DNA from: Xanthomonas melonis
GTDB lineage: Bacteria; Pseudomonadota; Gammaproteobacteria; Xanthomonadales; Xanthomonadaceae
DNA length: 64,000 bases
NCBI RefSeq assembly: GCF_020783655.1
Contig: NZ_JAJGQH010000011.1
Coordinates: 117,028-181,027 of the forward strand
Direction of reading: 5' to 3'
Shown here: positions 29,050 to 37,113 of the stretch, piece by piece
Numbering within the stretch: position 1 is the stretch's first letter
Layout: each line of letters opens with the position of its first letter
The notes under the pieces: generated by a model
The model's input: only the letters and a program-made list of their open reading frames with translations
Told to the model about the DNA's origin: nothing
The model's database searches: none
Program-made: the position numbers and the translations under genes

Positions 29050-29958
29050 TCACTCGGTCGATTTCTTGCGCCTGGCGCGTGGATGCGCGGCGTCGTAGAC
29101 CTTGGCCAGATGCTGGAAGTCCAGATGCGTGTAGATCTGGGTGGTGGCGATATCTGAATGACCGAGCAACTCCTGTACGCCGCGCAGATCGCCGGACGAC
29201 TCGAGGATATGGCTGGCAAAACTGTGTCGCAGCATATGCGGATGTACGTCCTTGAACATGCCCTGCCGCACGCCGAGCTGCTTGATGCGGATCTGCACGG
29301 CGCGCTGCGAGATCGCGCCGCCGTCGCGGCCCGGGAATACATGCGCCTCGGCATGTCCGCCACTGTCGCGCTGCCACGCACGCAAGGCCGCGATCGCATG
29401 CGAACCCACCGGCACCAACCGCTGCTTGCCGCCCTTGCCCAGCACCGTCACCAGGCCGCTGGCCAGATCCAGGTCGCGCCAGCGCAGGGCGCACAACTCG
29501 CTCAGGCGCAGGCCGGATGAATACACCAGTTCCAGCAAGGCGCGGTCACGCAGGCCCAGCGGGGCATCGGTGGGCACTTCGACCAGGCGCACGGCCTCAT
29601 CGGCATCGAGCACCTGCGGCAACTTGCGCGGCGCCTTGGGCGCACGCAATGCCGCCGCGGGGCTGACCGCGATATGACCGTGCTTGAGCAACCAGGCGTA
29701 GTAGCTGCGGCACGCAGACAGGCGCCGCTGCAGGCTCTTGGCCGACAGCCCGCGCCGGTGTTCGTCAGCGACGAACTGGCGCAGCCGTGCACTCTCCAGT
29801 TGCGCTACCTGCAGCGGCGCGCCGTCGCGCGTCGCCTGTGCGCCCACCCAGCTCGACAGCGCGGCAAGATCGCGCCGATACGCATCCAGGGTGTGCGCCG
29901 ACACCTGACGTTCGACCTGCAGATAGGCCAGGAAGTCATCGACCGACGACATCGACAT
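29050..29958 (-). CDS. xerC: Site-specific tyrosine recombinase XerC
   Basis: 302 residues. XerC with XerD resolves chromosome dimers at dif. SAM-like N-terminal DNA-binding domain (about 1-90) and a complete catalytic set: Arg151, Lys175, His241, Arg244, His267 and nucleophile Tyr276 (QIYTHLD). The extended Lys/Arg tail RARRKKSTE is ordinary. Membership of the lptM-dapF-DUF484-xerC series identifies it as XerC rather than XerD or a phage integrase. Confidence 0.96.
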   Translation of the reverse strand: MSMSSVDDFLAYLQVERQVSAHTLDAYRRDLAALSSWVGAQATRDGAPLQVAQLESARLRQFVADEHRRGLSAKSLQRRLSACRSYYAWLLKHGHIAVSPAAALRAPKAPRKLPQVLDADEAVRLVEVPTDAPLGLRDRALLELVYSSGLRLSELCALRWRDLDLASGLVTVLGKGGKQRLVPVGSHAIAALRAWQRDSGGHAEAHVFPGRDGGAISQRAVQIRIKQLGVRQGMFKDVHPHMLRHSFASHILESSGDLRGVQELLGHSDIATTQIYTHLDFQHLAKVYDAAHPRARRKKSTE

Positions 29959-30032
29959 CGCGCGCGCCTACGCTTGCGCCGCTGCCGGACGCAGGCACCG
30001 CAACCGGGCCGGCAGCGTTCGCGTTGTTTGCA

Positions 30033-30704
30033 TCACGTGTCGAAGCGCTGCAGCGCCACGCTCAGCGATTCGCCCATCATGCGCAGAAACAAGGTGCCCA
30101 TGCCCGGATAGAAACGGTTGGCGTCACCGCTGCCCACCGCGATCAGGCCGATGCCGGGCAGCGGCAGCAGTGCGGTGGATTGCACCTCACCCGCGCGCTC
30201 GGCGTACAGCAATGCATGCTTGTCGGCCTGCAGGCGGCCGCAGATCGGCTCGCCATCGCTCAGGCAATCGCGAAACGGCGCCAGCCGCGCATCGTCGGCA
30301 GGCAGGGTCTGCAGCCAGTCCGCGTCCAGACCGGGCGCGGGCGCCAGCAGCACCAGGCGCACCAGATCGCCATTGAAATCTTCCGCCAGCGAAGCCGCCA
30401 TGGCCTTGAGCGTGTCGGCTGCGGTGCGTTGGCGCATCAACGCCAGCGTCAGCTGATGCGTACGCACCGCAAGGCGCTCGTTGACCTGGGCGTTGCTGCC
30501 CAGGTCGTGCAGTCGCCGCGACAGCTCGCGATTCTTGTCGCGCAATACTTCCAGTTGGTAGGTCGCCAGCGACGCGGTGGGGCCGTCGTCGCGCGGCACC
30601 AGCAGGCTGACCGCCAGATCCGGGAACTGCTTGAGGAAGGTGGGATGGCGGCGCAACCATGTCGCCACATCGTGCGCGCCCAGTTTGTCGGCGGTGTCGC
30701 TCAT
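30033..30704 (-). CDS. DUF484 (YigA-like) GAF-fold protein
   Basis: 223 residues. Seen: an N-terminal helical segment (VATWLRRHPTFLKQFPDLAVSLLVP), a heptad-like region around 50-95, and a C-terminal GAF-like domain ending SVALQRFDT. The family is conserved between dapF and xerC in gammaproteobacteria, and its biochemical role is unknown. The ATG overlaps the dapF stop as ATGA, which settles the start although the frame extends far upstream. Confidence 0.92.
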   Translation of the reverse strand: MSDTADKLGAHDVATWLRRHPTFLKQFPDLAVSLLVPRDDGPTASLATYQLEVLRDKNRELSRRLHDLGSNAQVNERLAVRTHQLTLALMRQRTAADTLKAMAASLAEDFNGDLVRLVLLAPAPGLDADWLQTLPADDARLAPFRDCLSDGEPICGRLQADKHALLYAERAGEVQSTALLPLPGIGLIAVGSGDANRFYPGMGTLFLRMMGESLSVALQRFDT

Positions 30705-31555
30705 CAGATCCATTCTCCATCGAAGACGAACACGGCCGGGCCGGACATCACCACGTCCTGCCCGTCGCCGGGCCAGCGAATACGCAACTCGCCACCCGGC
30801 AGCGACACGCGCACGTCGCGCTCGACGCGGCCACGCTGCATCAACACCACCGCCGCCGCGCAGGCGCCGCTGCCGCACGCCAGGGTCTCGCCGACACCGC
30901 GCTCGAACACGCGCAATTGCACATGCGCAGCATCCACCACCTGGGCAAAGCCGACGTTGACCGAATCGGGAAATGCGGCGTTCTGCTGCAACAGGCTGCC
31001 GACACGCTCCACCGGCGCGGCGTCCACACGCCCCACCTCGACCACTGCGTGCGGGTTGCCCATCGACACCGCGCCGAAACGCACCGTTTCGCCGTGCACG
31101 GGCAAGGCGTATTCCTCGCGTGCATGCGCAAAGCCGGCCAGCGGGATCTGCGCCGGCTCGAAGCGCGGCACGCCCATGGCGACCGCATAGGTTCCGGCAT
31201 CCACCTGCTCCACCGCATGCGCGCCAACCGGGCTGTCGATGACGAAGCGCTCGGCGTGCGCAACACCCTCGCGCACCAGCCAGGCTGCAACACAACGCGC
31301 GCCATTGCCGCACTGGCGCGCGGCCGAACCGTCGGAATTCCAGATGCCGTAAGCGGCCACCGCAGCATCGCTGCGTGGGGCTTCGATGGTCAGGATCTGA
31401 TCGCAGCCCACCCCGAAATGCCGGTCGGCCAGCCGGGCCGCCAGGGCGGCGTCCGGCGGCGGCGCGCCGTCGCGCAGGTCCAGCACCACGAAATCGTTGC
31501 CGGCACCGTGCATCTTGGTGAAACGCAGGCGCTCGGCGCGGCCGTCAGCGCTCAT
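30704..31555 (-). CDS. dapF: Diaminopimelate epimerase
   Basis: 283 residues. Interconverts LL- and meso-diaminopimelate for lysine and peptidoglycan synthesis, without a cofactor. The two catalytic cysteines are Cys82 ([12 protein letters not shown]) and Cys227 ([13 protein letters not shown]). The N-terminal [15 protein letters not shown] is the family signature. The start overlaps the end of lptM by 11 nt and the stop overlaps the DUF484 start. Confidence 0.97.
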   Translation of the reverse strand: MSADGRAERLRFTKMHGAGNDFVVLDLRDGAPPPDAALAARLADRHFGVGCDQILTIEAPRSDAAVAAYGIWNSDGSAARQCGNGARCVAAWLVREGVAHAERFVIDSPVGAHAVEQVDAGTYAVAMGVPRFEPAQIPLAGFAHAREEYALPVHGETVRFGAVSMGNPHAVVEVGRVDAAPVERVGSLLQQNAAFPDSVNVGFAQVVDAAHVQLRVFERGVGETLACGSGACAAAVVLMQRGRVERDVRVSLPGGELRIRWPGDGQDVVMSGPAVFVFDGEWI

Positions 31556-31784
31556 TGCCGCTGCTGGCGGGCTGGTCGTCGGTGGTGGAGGCAGGCGGGC
31601 CATCGGTCTGCTCCGGCTCGGTCTGCGGTTGCGCCGCATCCGGCGCCGGCGGCACCGGCTGGGCTTCCACCGGCACCGGCTTCTGCGGCATCACCAGCGG
31701 GCCTTTGTTGCCGCAGGCGGCAAGCAGGACAAGGGTCGCACCAACCAGTGCGAGACGAACGGAAGGTCGGGACATGAGGCTCAT
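31545..31784 (-). CDS. lptM: Small outer-membrane lipoprotein LptM (YifL)
   Basis: 79 residues. Lipobox LAAC followed at once by GNKGPLVMP, the hallmark LptM/YifL segment (CGxKGPL). In E. coli LptM assists maturation of the LptDE lipopolysaccharide translocon. The remainder is a Pro/Glu-rich tail. A second ATG nine bases later would serve equally well. It overlaps dapF, the same order as in E. coli. Confidence 0.9.
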   Translation of the reverse strand: MSLMSRPSVRLALVGATLVLLAACGNKGPLVMPQKPVPVEAQPVPPAPDAAQPQTEPEQTDGPPASTTDDQPASSGNER

Positions 31785-31822
31785 GACCCGAGTATAGCCA
31801 GAACGTCCTGACTGCCGTGCGC

Positions 31823-32221
31823 TCAGTGCGGCATGGGCAACGAGCGCGGCGGCGGCTCGGGACGCAGCCACAGCCAGATCGCCACCACCGCCATGCTGCC
31901 GATCGACAGACACTTCACCCACAGGATCGGCACGCACCACAGCATGATGGCTGCACACACGCTCATGGTGAGCGTGGCCATCCACTTGGCCTTGCGGCTG
32001 ACCGCCCGGTAGGTCTGCCATTCCACGATGGCCGGGCCAAAGCGCGGATGCGACAGCAGCCAGCGATGCAGGCGCTCGGACCCGCGCGAGGCGGCCCAGG
32101 CCGAGATCAGGATGAACACGGTGGTCGGCAAGCCGGGGACGAAGATTCCGACAATGCCGGTCGCCAGGCTGGCATAGGCCAGCAACCACCAGGCCAAGCG
32201 GAATCGGTTCGGTCGCGTCAT
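31823..32221 (-). CDS. YbaN/DUF454 inner-membrane protein
   Basis: 132 residues with three to four predicted membrane segments. The family motif GIVGIFVPGLPTTVFILISAWAASRGSERLHRWLLSHPRFGP is clear from about residue 21. YbaN-like proteins are widespread but have no established function. The ATG at 32221 was chosen over a longer frame that runs through a repeat and has non-coding composition. Located 38 nt upstream of lptM in the same direction. Confidence 0.9.
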   Translation of the reverse strand: MTRPNRFRLAWWLLAYASLATGIVGIFVPGLPTTVFILISAWAASRGSERLHRWLLSHPRFGPAIVEWQTYRAVSRKAKWMATLTMSVCAAIMLWCVPILWVKCLSIGSMAVVAIWLWLRPEPPPRSLPMPH

Positions 32222-32261
32222 GGACGAATGATACGGCCAGCGGGCGTCGAGATGATCCGGG

Positions 32262-32376
32262 CATCCCCTTCTCGCACCGCGACAAGGGGCCCGAAGGGCG
32301 GAGGGAGACGTCTGCACGCAGGGAAGGGAGATCTTGCCTTTCCCAATCCCCAATCCCGACTCCCCAATCCCCGCCC
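32262..32376. repeat. Decayed palindromic element plus single GGGATT-type block
   Basis: CCTTCTCGC...GGGCCCGAAGGGCGG at about 32268-32305 is a diverged relative of the 60-bp units near 26.1 kb. It is followed at about 32338-32376 by the CCAATCCCCAATCCCGACTC-type block. The partner block of the usual inverted pair was not found. Confidence 0.5.
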
Positions 32377-32381
32377 CTCAG

Positions 32382-34490
32382 CTACTTGATCCCAAGCTGA
32401 TCCAGCACAAACGCATACGACTCGGCCAGTTCGCGGTAGCGACGGAACCGGCCGGATTTGCCGCCATGGCCGGCTTCCATGTTGGTGCGGAACACGATCG
32501 GCAATTCACCCGTATTGTCGTCGCGCAACTTGGCCACCCACTTGGCCGGCTCCCAGTACTGCACCTGCGAATCCCACAGGCCGGTACCGACGAACATCGC
32601 CGGATACGCCTGCTTGCGCACGTTGTCGTACGGCGAGTACGACAGCATGTAGTCGTAATACTCCTTGTTTTCCGGGTTGCCCCACTCGTCGTATTCGTTG
32701 GTGGTCAGCGGAATACTGGCATCGAGCATGGTGGTGACCACATCCACGAACGGCACCTGCGCCACCAGCACGCGGTAGTCCTGCGGCGCCATGTTGGCTA
32801 CCGCGCCCATCAACAGCCCCCCGGCGCTGCCGCCGGATCCTGCCACGCGCTCCCTGGATGCATAGCCCTGCGCCACCAGCCCGCGGGTGACATCGACAAA
32901 ATCGTTGAAGGTGTTCTTCTTGTGCAGCAGCTTGCCGTCGTCATACCACTGACGTCCCATCTCCTGGCCGCCGCGGATGTGTGCGATGGCATACACCACG
33001 CCACGATCGAGCAGGCTGATGGCGGGCAGGTTGAACGCCGGATCCATCGACATGCCGTAGCTGCCGTAGGCGTACTGGAACAGCGCTGCCGTGCCATCTT
33101 TCTTGAAGCCCCGCTTGTACACCAGCGACACCGGCACCTTGACCCCATCGCGCGCGGTCACCCAGACCCGCTCGGTCACGTACTTGGTGGGGTCGTAGCC
33201 GATCACCGGCTGCTGCTTGAGCGTTTTGCGTTCGCCGGTCTGGGTATTGAGTTCGTACGTGGTGGCCGGCGTGGTCAGCGAGGTGTAGCTATAGCGCAGC
33301 CACGCGGTGTCCGGCTCCGAGTTGACCGACAGGCCCATCGAATAGGCGGGTTCATCGGCCTTGACGTACTCATGGCTGCCATCGCGCTTGAGCAGACGCA
33401 CGCGCTCCAGCCCGCCGGAGCGTTCTTCGATGGCGGTGAATCCATCGAACAGCTCGAAATTCTCGATGTATACGCCTTCGTCGTGCGCCACCCAATCGGT
33501 CCACTGCTTGCGGGTGGTCGCATCCGTCGGGGCGGTCACCAGCTTGAAATTCCTGGCGCCATCGGCATTGGTGCGAATCACCCAGCGGCCATCGAAATGC
33601 TCGGCGTGGTATTCCAGGTCGCGTTCCCGCGTGGCCAGCACCGTGAATTTCTCCGGTTTGGCGGCGGAGGCATAGCGCGTTTCCGACGAGACCGTGCTTT
33701 CCACGTCGATGGTGATGTACTTGTCGTCGCGGGTGCGCCCCACGCCCATGTAGAAGCTGTCGTCCTTCTCTTCGTAGACCAGCACGTCGTCCTTGGAAGG
33801 CGTGCCGAGCACGTGCTTTTTCACGCGCACGGTAAGCAGCGTTTCCGGATCGTTTTCGACATAGAACAGCGTCTTGTTGTCGTCGGCCCAGACCATGTTC
33901 GGAGACACGCCTTCGACGGTGTCTGGATAGATTTCGCCGGTCTCCAGATTCTTGAAACGGATCGTGTACTGGCGGCGGCCGATCGCATCGTCGGCCCAGG
34001 CCAGAATGCGGTTGTCCTGACTGACCTCGGCCTCGCCCACGCTGAAATAGCCCTTGCCCTGCGCCATCTGGTTGACGTCCAGCAGGATCTCTTCCGGCGC
34101 CTCCATGCTGCCCTTACGGCGCGCCTGGATCGGGTAGTCCTTGCCGGCTTCGAAGCGCGTGTAATACCAGTAGCCGCGCTCGCGGTACGGCACGCTGGCG
34201 TCGTCCTGCTTGATGCGCCCCACGATCTCGGAGTAGAGCGTGTCCTCCAACGGCTTGAGGGGCGCCATCACCGTGTCGGTGTAGGCATTCTCGGCGTTGA
34301 GATAGGCCAGCATCGCCTTGTCTTCGCGTTTGTCGTCGCGCAGCCAGTAATAGGCGTCGTTGCGGTTGGCACCGAAGGGCGCCTTGACCACGTGCGGGCG
34401 CTTGGCGACCTCTGGCGGCTTGGGAGATGCGGCGAAGGCGGGGGATGTGGTCATCAGGCTGGCGATCAATAAGGTCAGGGCGGACTTCAT
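32382..34490 (-). CDS. Exported S9A peptidase, oligopeptidase B-like
   Basis: 702 residues. Signal peptide (about 1-21, ending AFAA), an N-terminal beta-propeller that limits access to short peptides, and a C-terminal alpha/beta-hydrolase domain. Catalytic Ser555 lies in GSGGSAGG, the Asp follows in the GLWDSQVQYWEPAKW segment, and the His is in EAGHGGKSGR. The YGSYGMSMDPAF and HIRGGQEMG motifs match oligopeptidase B, which cuts after Arg and Lys. The signal peptide sets it apart from cytoplasmic enterobacterial PtrB. Single gene, divergent from the aminotransferase. Confidence 0.93.
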   Translation of the reverse strand: MKSALTLLIASLMTTSPAFAASPKPPEVAKRPHVVKAPFGANRNDAYYWLRDDKREDKAMLAYLNAENAYTDTVMAPLKPLEDTLYSEIVGRIKQDDASVPYRERGYWYYTRFEAGKDYPIQARRKGSMEAPEEILLDVNQMAQGKGYFSVGEAEVSQDNRILAWADDAIGRRQYTIRFKNLETGEIYPDTVEGVSPNMVWADDNKTLFYVENDPETLLTVRVKKHVLGTPSKDDVLVYEEKDDSFYMGVGRTRDDKYITIDVESTVSSETRYASAAKPEKFTVLATRERDLEYHAEHFDGRWVIRTNADGARNFKLVTAPTDATTRKQWTDWVAHDEGVYIENFELFDGFTAIEERSGGLERVRLLKRDGSHEYVKADEPAYSMGLSVNSEPDTAWLRYSYTSLTTPATTYELNTQTGERKTLKQQPVIGYDPTKYVTERVWVTARDGVKVPVSLVYKRGFKKDGTAALFQYAYGSYGMSMDPAFNLPAISLLDRGVVYAIAHIRGGQEMGRQWYDDGKLLHKKNTFNDFVDVTRGLVAQGYASRERVAGSGGSAGGLLMGAVANMAPQDYRVLVAQVPFVDVVTTMLDASIPLTTNEYDEWGNPENKEYYDYMLSYSPYDNVRKQAYPAMFVGTGLWDSQVQYWEPAKWVAKLRDDNTGELPIVFRTNMEAGHGGKSGRFRRYRELAESYAFVLDQLGIK

Positions 34491-34599
34491 CAGATTGGGA
34501 TCCGTTGGATGAACGCAATGCCATCGCGGCGCCCGAGTGTGGAAGAGCCCGTCGTGCAGCGTCATGTGTCCTAGGTCATGCTGGTCTATCATCTTCGCA

Positions 34600-35820
34600 A
34601 TGGACTCATCGATTTCGCCCGCGTCCGGCTATAGCCGCCGCAGCCAGGACATCGCCCCATTCCATGTGATGTCGCTGCTGGCCCGTGCCAATGCGCTCGA
34701 GCAGGCCGGTCACGACGTGATCCACTTGGAGATCGGCGAGCCCGATTTCACCACCGCCGCGCCGATCGTGGCGGCCGGGCAAGCCGCCCTGGCCGCCGGC
34801 CACACCCGCTATACCGCTGCGCGCGGGCTGCCCGCGCTACGCGAGGCGATCGCCGGCTTCTATGCGCAGCGTTACCGCTGCACCGTGGATCCGGAGCGGA
34901 TCCTGATCACGCCGGGCGGCTCGGGCGCGCTGCTCTTGGCCAGCAGTTTGCTAGTGGACCCCGGCAGGCACTGGCTGCTGGCCGACCCCGGCTATCCGTG
35001 CAACCGCCACTTCCTGCGCCTGGTCGAGGGCGCCGCGCAATTGGTGCCGGTCGGGCCCGACAGCGATTACCAACTCACCCCAACGCTGGTGGAAACGCAC
35101 TGGAATGCCGACAGCGTTGGCGCGCTGGTCGCCTCGCCCGCCAATCCCACCGGCAGCGTGCTATCGCGCGATCAGCTGGCCGGGCTGTCCCACGCGCTGC
35201 ATGCCCACGGCGGGCATCTGGTGGTGGACGAGATCTATCACGGCCTGACCTATGGCCTGGATGCCCCAAGCGTACTGGAAGTGGACGACAGCGCCTTCGT
35301 GCTGAACAGTTTCTCAAAGTACTTCGGCATGACCGGCTGGCGTCTTGGCTGGCTGATCGCCCCGCCTGCAGCGGTGCCGGAGCTGGAAAAGCTGGCGCAG
35401 AATCTTTATATCAGCGCCTCGAGCATTGCGCAGCATGCCGCACTGGCTTGCTTCACGTCCGAGAGCATGGCCATCTTCGAAGCCCGACGCTGCGAGTTCC
35501 AGCAACGCCGCGACTATCTGCTGCCGGCACTGCGCCAGCTCGGTTTCACTATCGCCGTCGAACCGCAGGGCGCGTTCTACCTCTACGTCGACATCAGCGC
35601 GTTCTCCAACGATGCCCAGGCGTTCTGCGCGCATTTCCTGGAAACCGAGCATGTCGCATTCACCCCCGGCATCGACTTCGGCCACCACCGCGCCAACCAG
35701 CACGTGCGTATCGCGTACACGCAAAGTCTGCCGCGCCTGGAGCAGGCGGTGGAGCGGATTGCGCGTGGGCTGAAGACCATCGGAGCGGCGGCAAGACGCC
35801 CGCCCCCGCCATCCCTCTGA
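34600..35820 (+). CDS. PLP-dependent class I/II aminotransferase
   Basis: 406 residues. Fold-type I aminotransferase. Lys240 in SFSKYFGMTGWRLGW is the Schiff-base lysine. ANPTG near 181-185 and the Asp in VVDEIYHG bind the cofactor, and the C-terminal Arg is in HVRIAYTQS. The substrate is an unidentified amino acid. An in-frame ATG 63 nt upstream gives an unlikely N-terminus, so 34600 is preferred. Divergent from the oligopeptidase B-like gene. Confidence 0.92.
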   Translation: MDSSISPASGYSRRSQDIAPFHVMSLLARANALEQAGHDVIHLEIGEPDFTTAAPIVAAGQAALAAGHTRYTAARGLPALREAIAGFYAQRYRCTVDPERILITPGGSGALLLASSLLVDPGRHWLLADPGYPCNRHFLRLVEGAAQLVPVGPDSDYQLTPTLVETHWNADSVGALVASPANPTGSVLSRDQLAGLSHALHAHGGHLVVDEIYHGLTYGLDAPSVLEVDDSAFVLNSFSKYFGMTGWRLGWLIAPPAAVPELEKLAQNLYISASSIAQHAALACFTSESMAIFEARRCEFQQRRDYLLPALRQLGFTIAVEPQGAFYLYVDISAFSNDAQAFCAHFLETEHVAFTPGIDFGHHRANQHVRIAYTQSLPRLEQAVERIARGLKTIGAAARRPPPPSL

Positions 35821-35828
35821 CACCAGGC

Positions 35829-36785
35829 TTAGTCGGTCGACCCGCCTTCGCCTGCGCCGCGGCGCTCCCCCGCCGCAGGCCCGATGTGGCCAACGGCACG
35901 CTTTGCGAGCAGCGCCCGCAACTGCGCCCAGTTTCCCTCCTGCGGCCAGCCGGAGAATCGGTCAACCACGTTGCCATCGTGCATCAGATAGAAGGTCGGT
36001 GTACTCCAGCCATCGATCATCGGCCAGTCTGCCGCATGACGTGACAGCACGATGGATTGGTCCGCATGCGCCTTGTTCCATGTTCGAAGGACCTCGTCAT
36101 CCAGATGCAATCCGACAGGCGCCAGCCAGACGAGGGTGATGCCGCGCAGCAGCGGATGATTCCTCAGATCGCCCATGGCGCTCGCCGAAAATCTGCAGTG
36201 CGGGTGCACGATCGCCACCAGCGTGTCTGCGCGCAGAGGCACCTGGATTTCGCGCAGCCGCCGCTTGCCCTGATCGATGGCATAGGCATTGGGCCGCACA
36301 GTGGGCTCGGCGCTGACCACATCGGGGACCGATTCGAATGCGATGCCGGGATGGTGCCGCGCCAAGTGACGTGCGTCGGCGAAGCGGCGAAACTGCAGCA
36401 GCGTCTGATGATAACGCTGCAGCGCATCAGGCCCTGCGGAGGAACCCAGTGCATCCATGACCTTGATCAGTTGCTGCAGATAGCGCGCATCGTCGGTGTA
36501 ATAGGCAAGGCGCTGACTCGCCCGCAACAAGGTTTCCAGGCCTGCCGGCGGGACATCGGCAAGGCGAGGCGAATCGACCACCGGCGCAAACTCGGCATCG
36601 TAGGCATCCGCCAGGCGCTGCAGCCGCTGCTCGCGGGGCAGGCTCAGGGTCGCATCGTCCAGCGCCACCAGACGATCGTAAGCGGCGTTCAGCGACTCGA
36701 CCTGGGGATGCGCCCCTGCCCCACAAGCAGCGACGAACACCAACACGGCGAGAACCCAGCGCCATCGTTCAAGGCCAATCGACAT
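35829..36785 (-). CDS. Exported thioredoxin-fold protein lacking a CxxC motif
   Basis: 318 residues. GGAGG about 8 nt upstream fixes the ATG at 36785. Export signal at about 8-28 (cleavage near GAGAHP). A helical region of about 150 residues is followed by a thioredoxin-like domain: VAIVHPHCRFSASAM occupies the active-site position and GWSTPTFYLMHDGNVVDRFSGW carries the cis-Pro loop. The usual CxxC is HPHC, leaving one Cys, so ordinary disulfide reduction is unlikely. It may be a monothiol or structural periplasmic protein. Convergent with the aminotransferase gene (8-nt gap). No characterised family recognised. Confidence 0.8.
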   Translation of the reverse strand: MSIGLERWRWVLAVLVFVAACGAGAHPQVESLNAAYDRLVALDDATLSLPREQRLQRLADAYDAEFAPVVDSPRLADVPPAGLETLLRASQRLAYYTDDARYLQQLIKVMDALGSSAGPDALQRYHQTLLQFRRFADARHLARHHPGIAFESVPDVVSAEPTVRPNAYAIDQGKRRLREIQVPLRADTLVAIVHPHCRFSASAMGDLRNHPLLRGITLVWLAPVGLHLDDEVLRTWNKAHADQSIVLSRHAADWPMIDGWSTPTFYLMHDGNVVDRFSGWPQEGNWAQLRALLAKRAVGHIGPAAGERRGAGEGGSTD

Positions 36786-37113
36786 GGCATCGCCCTCCAG
36801 AGCGATGGAGCGGGACCGCAAGCTACTTTCCCGTTGATTCCTTTACAGACAACAGGCTCGGGACGCGGCGTATCGCCCGCTTCTTCTGTACTCCCGTGCA
36901 CTCGATCACGCAACACTTTTGATTTCCGTACGTGTCCAATGACTTCGTGTTTGCCGAGGTCAAACCGCTGAGCGCAAACACCACCGTCAAGGCCGACATC
37001 GGCCGCGCCCCGTTGCGTCAGTTCCGAATTTTCGACCCCAAACGACACGAGGCCGCTGCATCGTGCCGGCGGCCTCGCGTGGGTGGTGCCTCATGCCGCA
37101 TGCGGCCTGCGCA
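36786..37113. other. Intergenic region with likely transcript-end hairpins
   Basis: No gene seen. A hairpin with 9-bp arms CGAGGCCGC/GCGGCCTCG lies at 37048-37077, and a 12-bp perfect palindrome (GCCGCATGCGGC) at 37095-37106 directly follows the prolyl oligopeptidase stop. The upstream part should hold the promoter of the thioredoxin-fold gene. Confidence 0.55.
37048..37077 (-). terminator. Hairpin downstream of the prolyl oligopeptidase gene
   Basis: Perfect 9-bp GC-rich stem with a 12-nt loop, 37 nt past the stop codon. The following minus-strand sequence is only weakly T-rich (TGTCGTTT), so intrinsic termination is plausible but not clear. Confidence 0.4.

Noticed and set aside
29050..29958. 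Phage or island integrase
   Set aside because: The tyrosine recombinase sits in the conserved lptM-dapF-DUF484-xerC series, is of XerC length, and no attachment site or cargo is seen.
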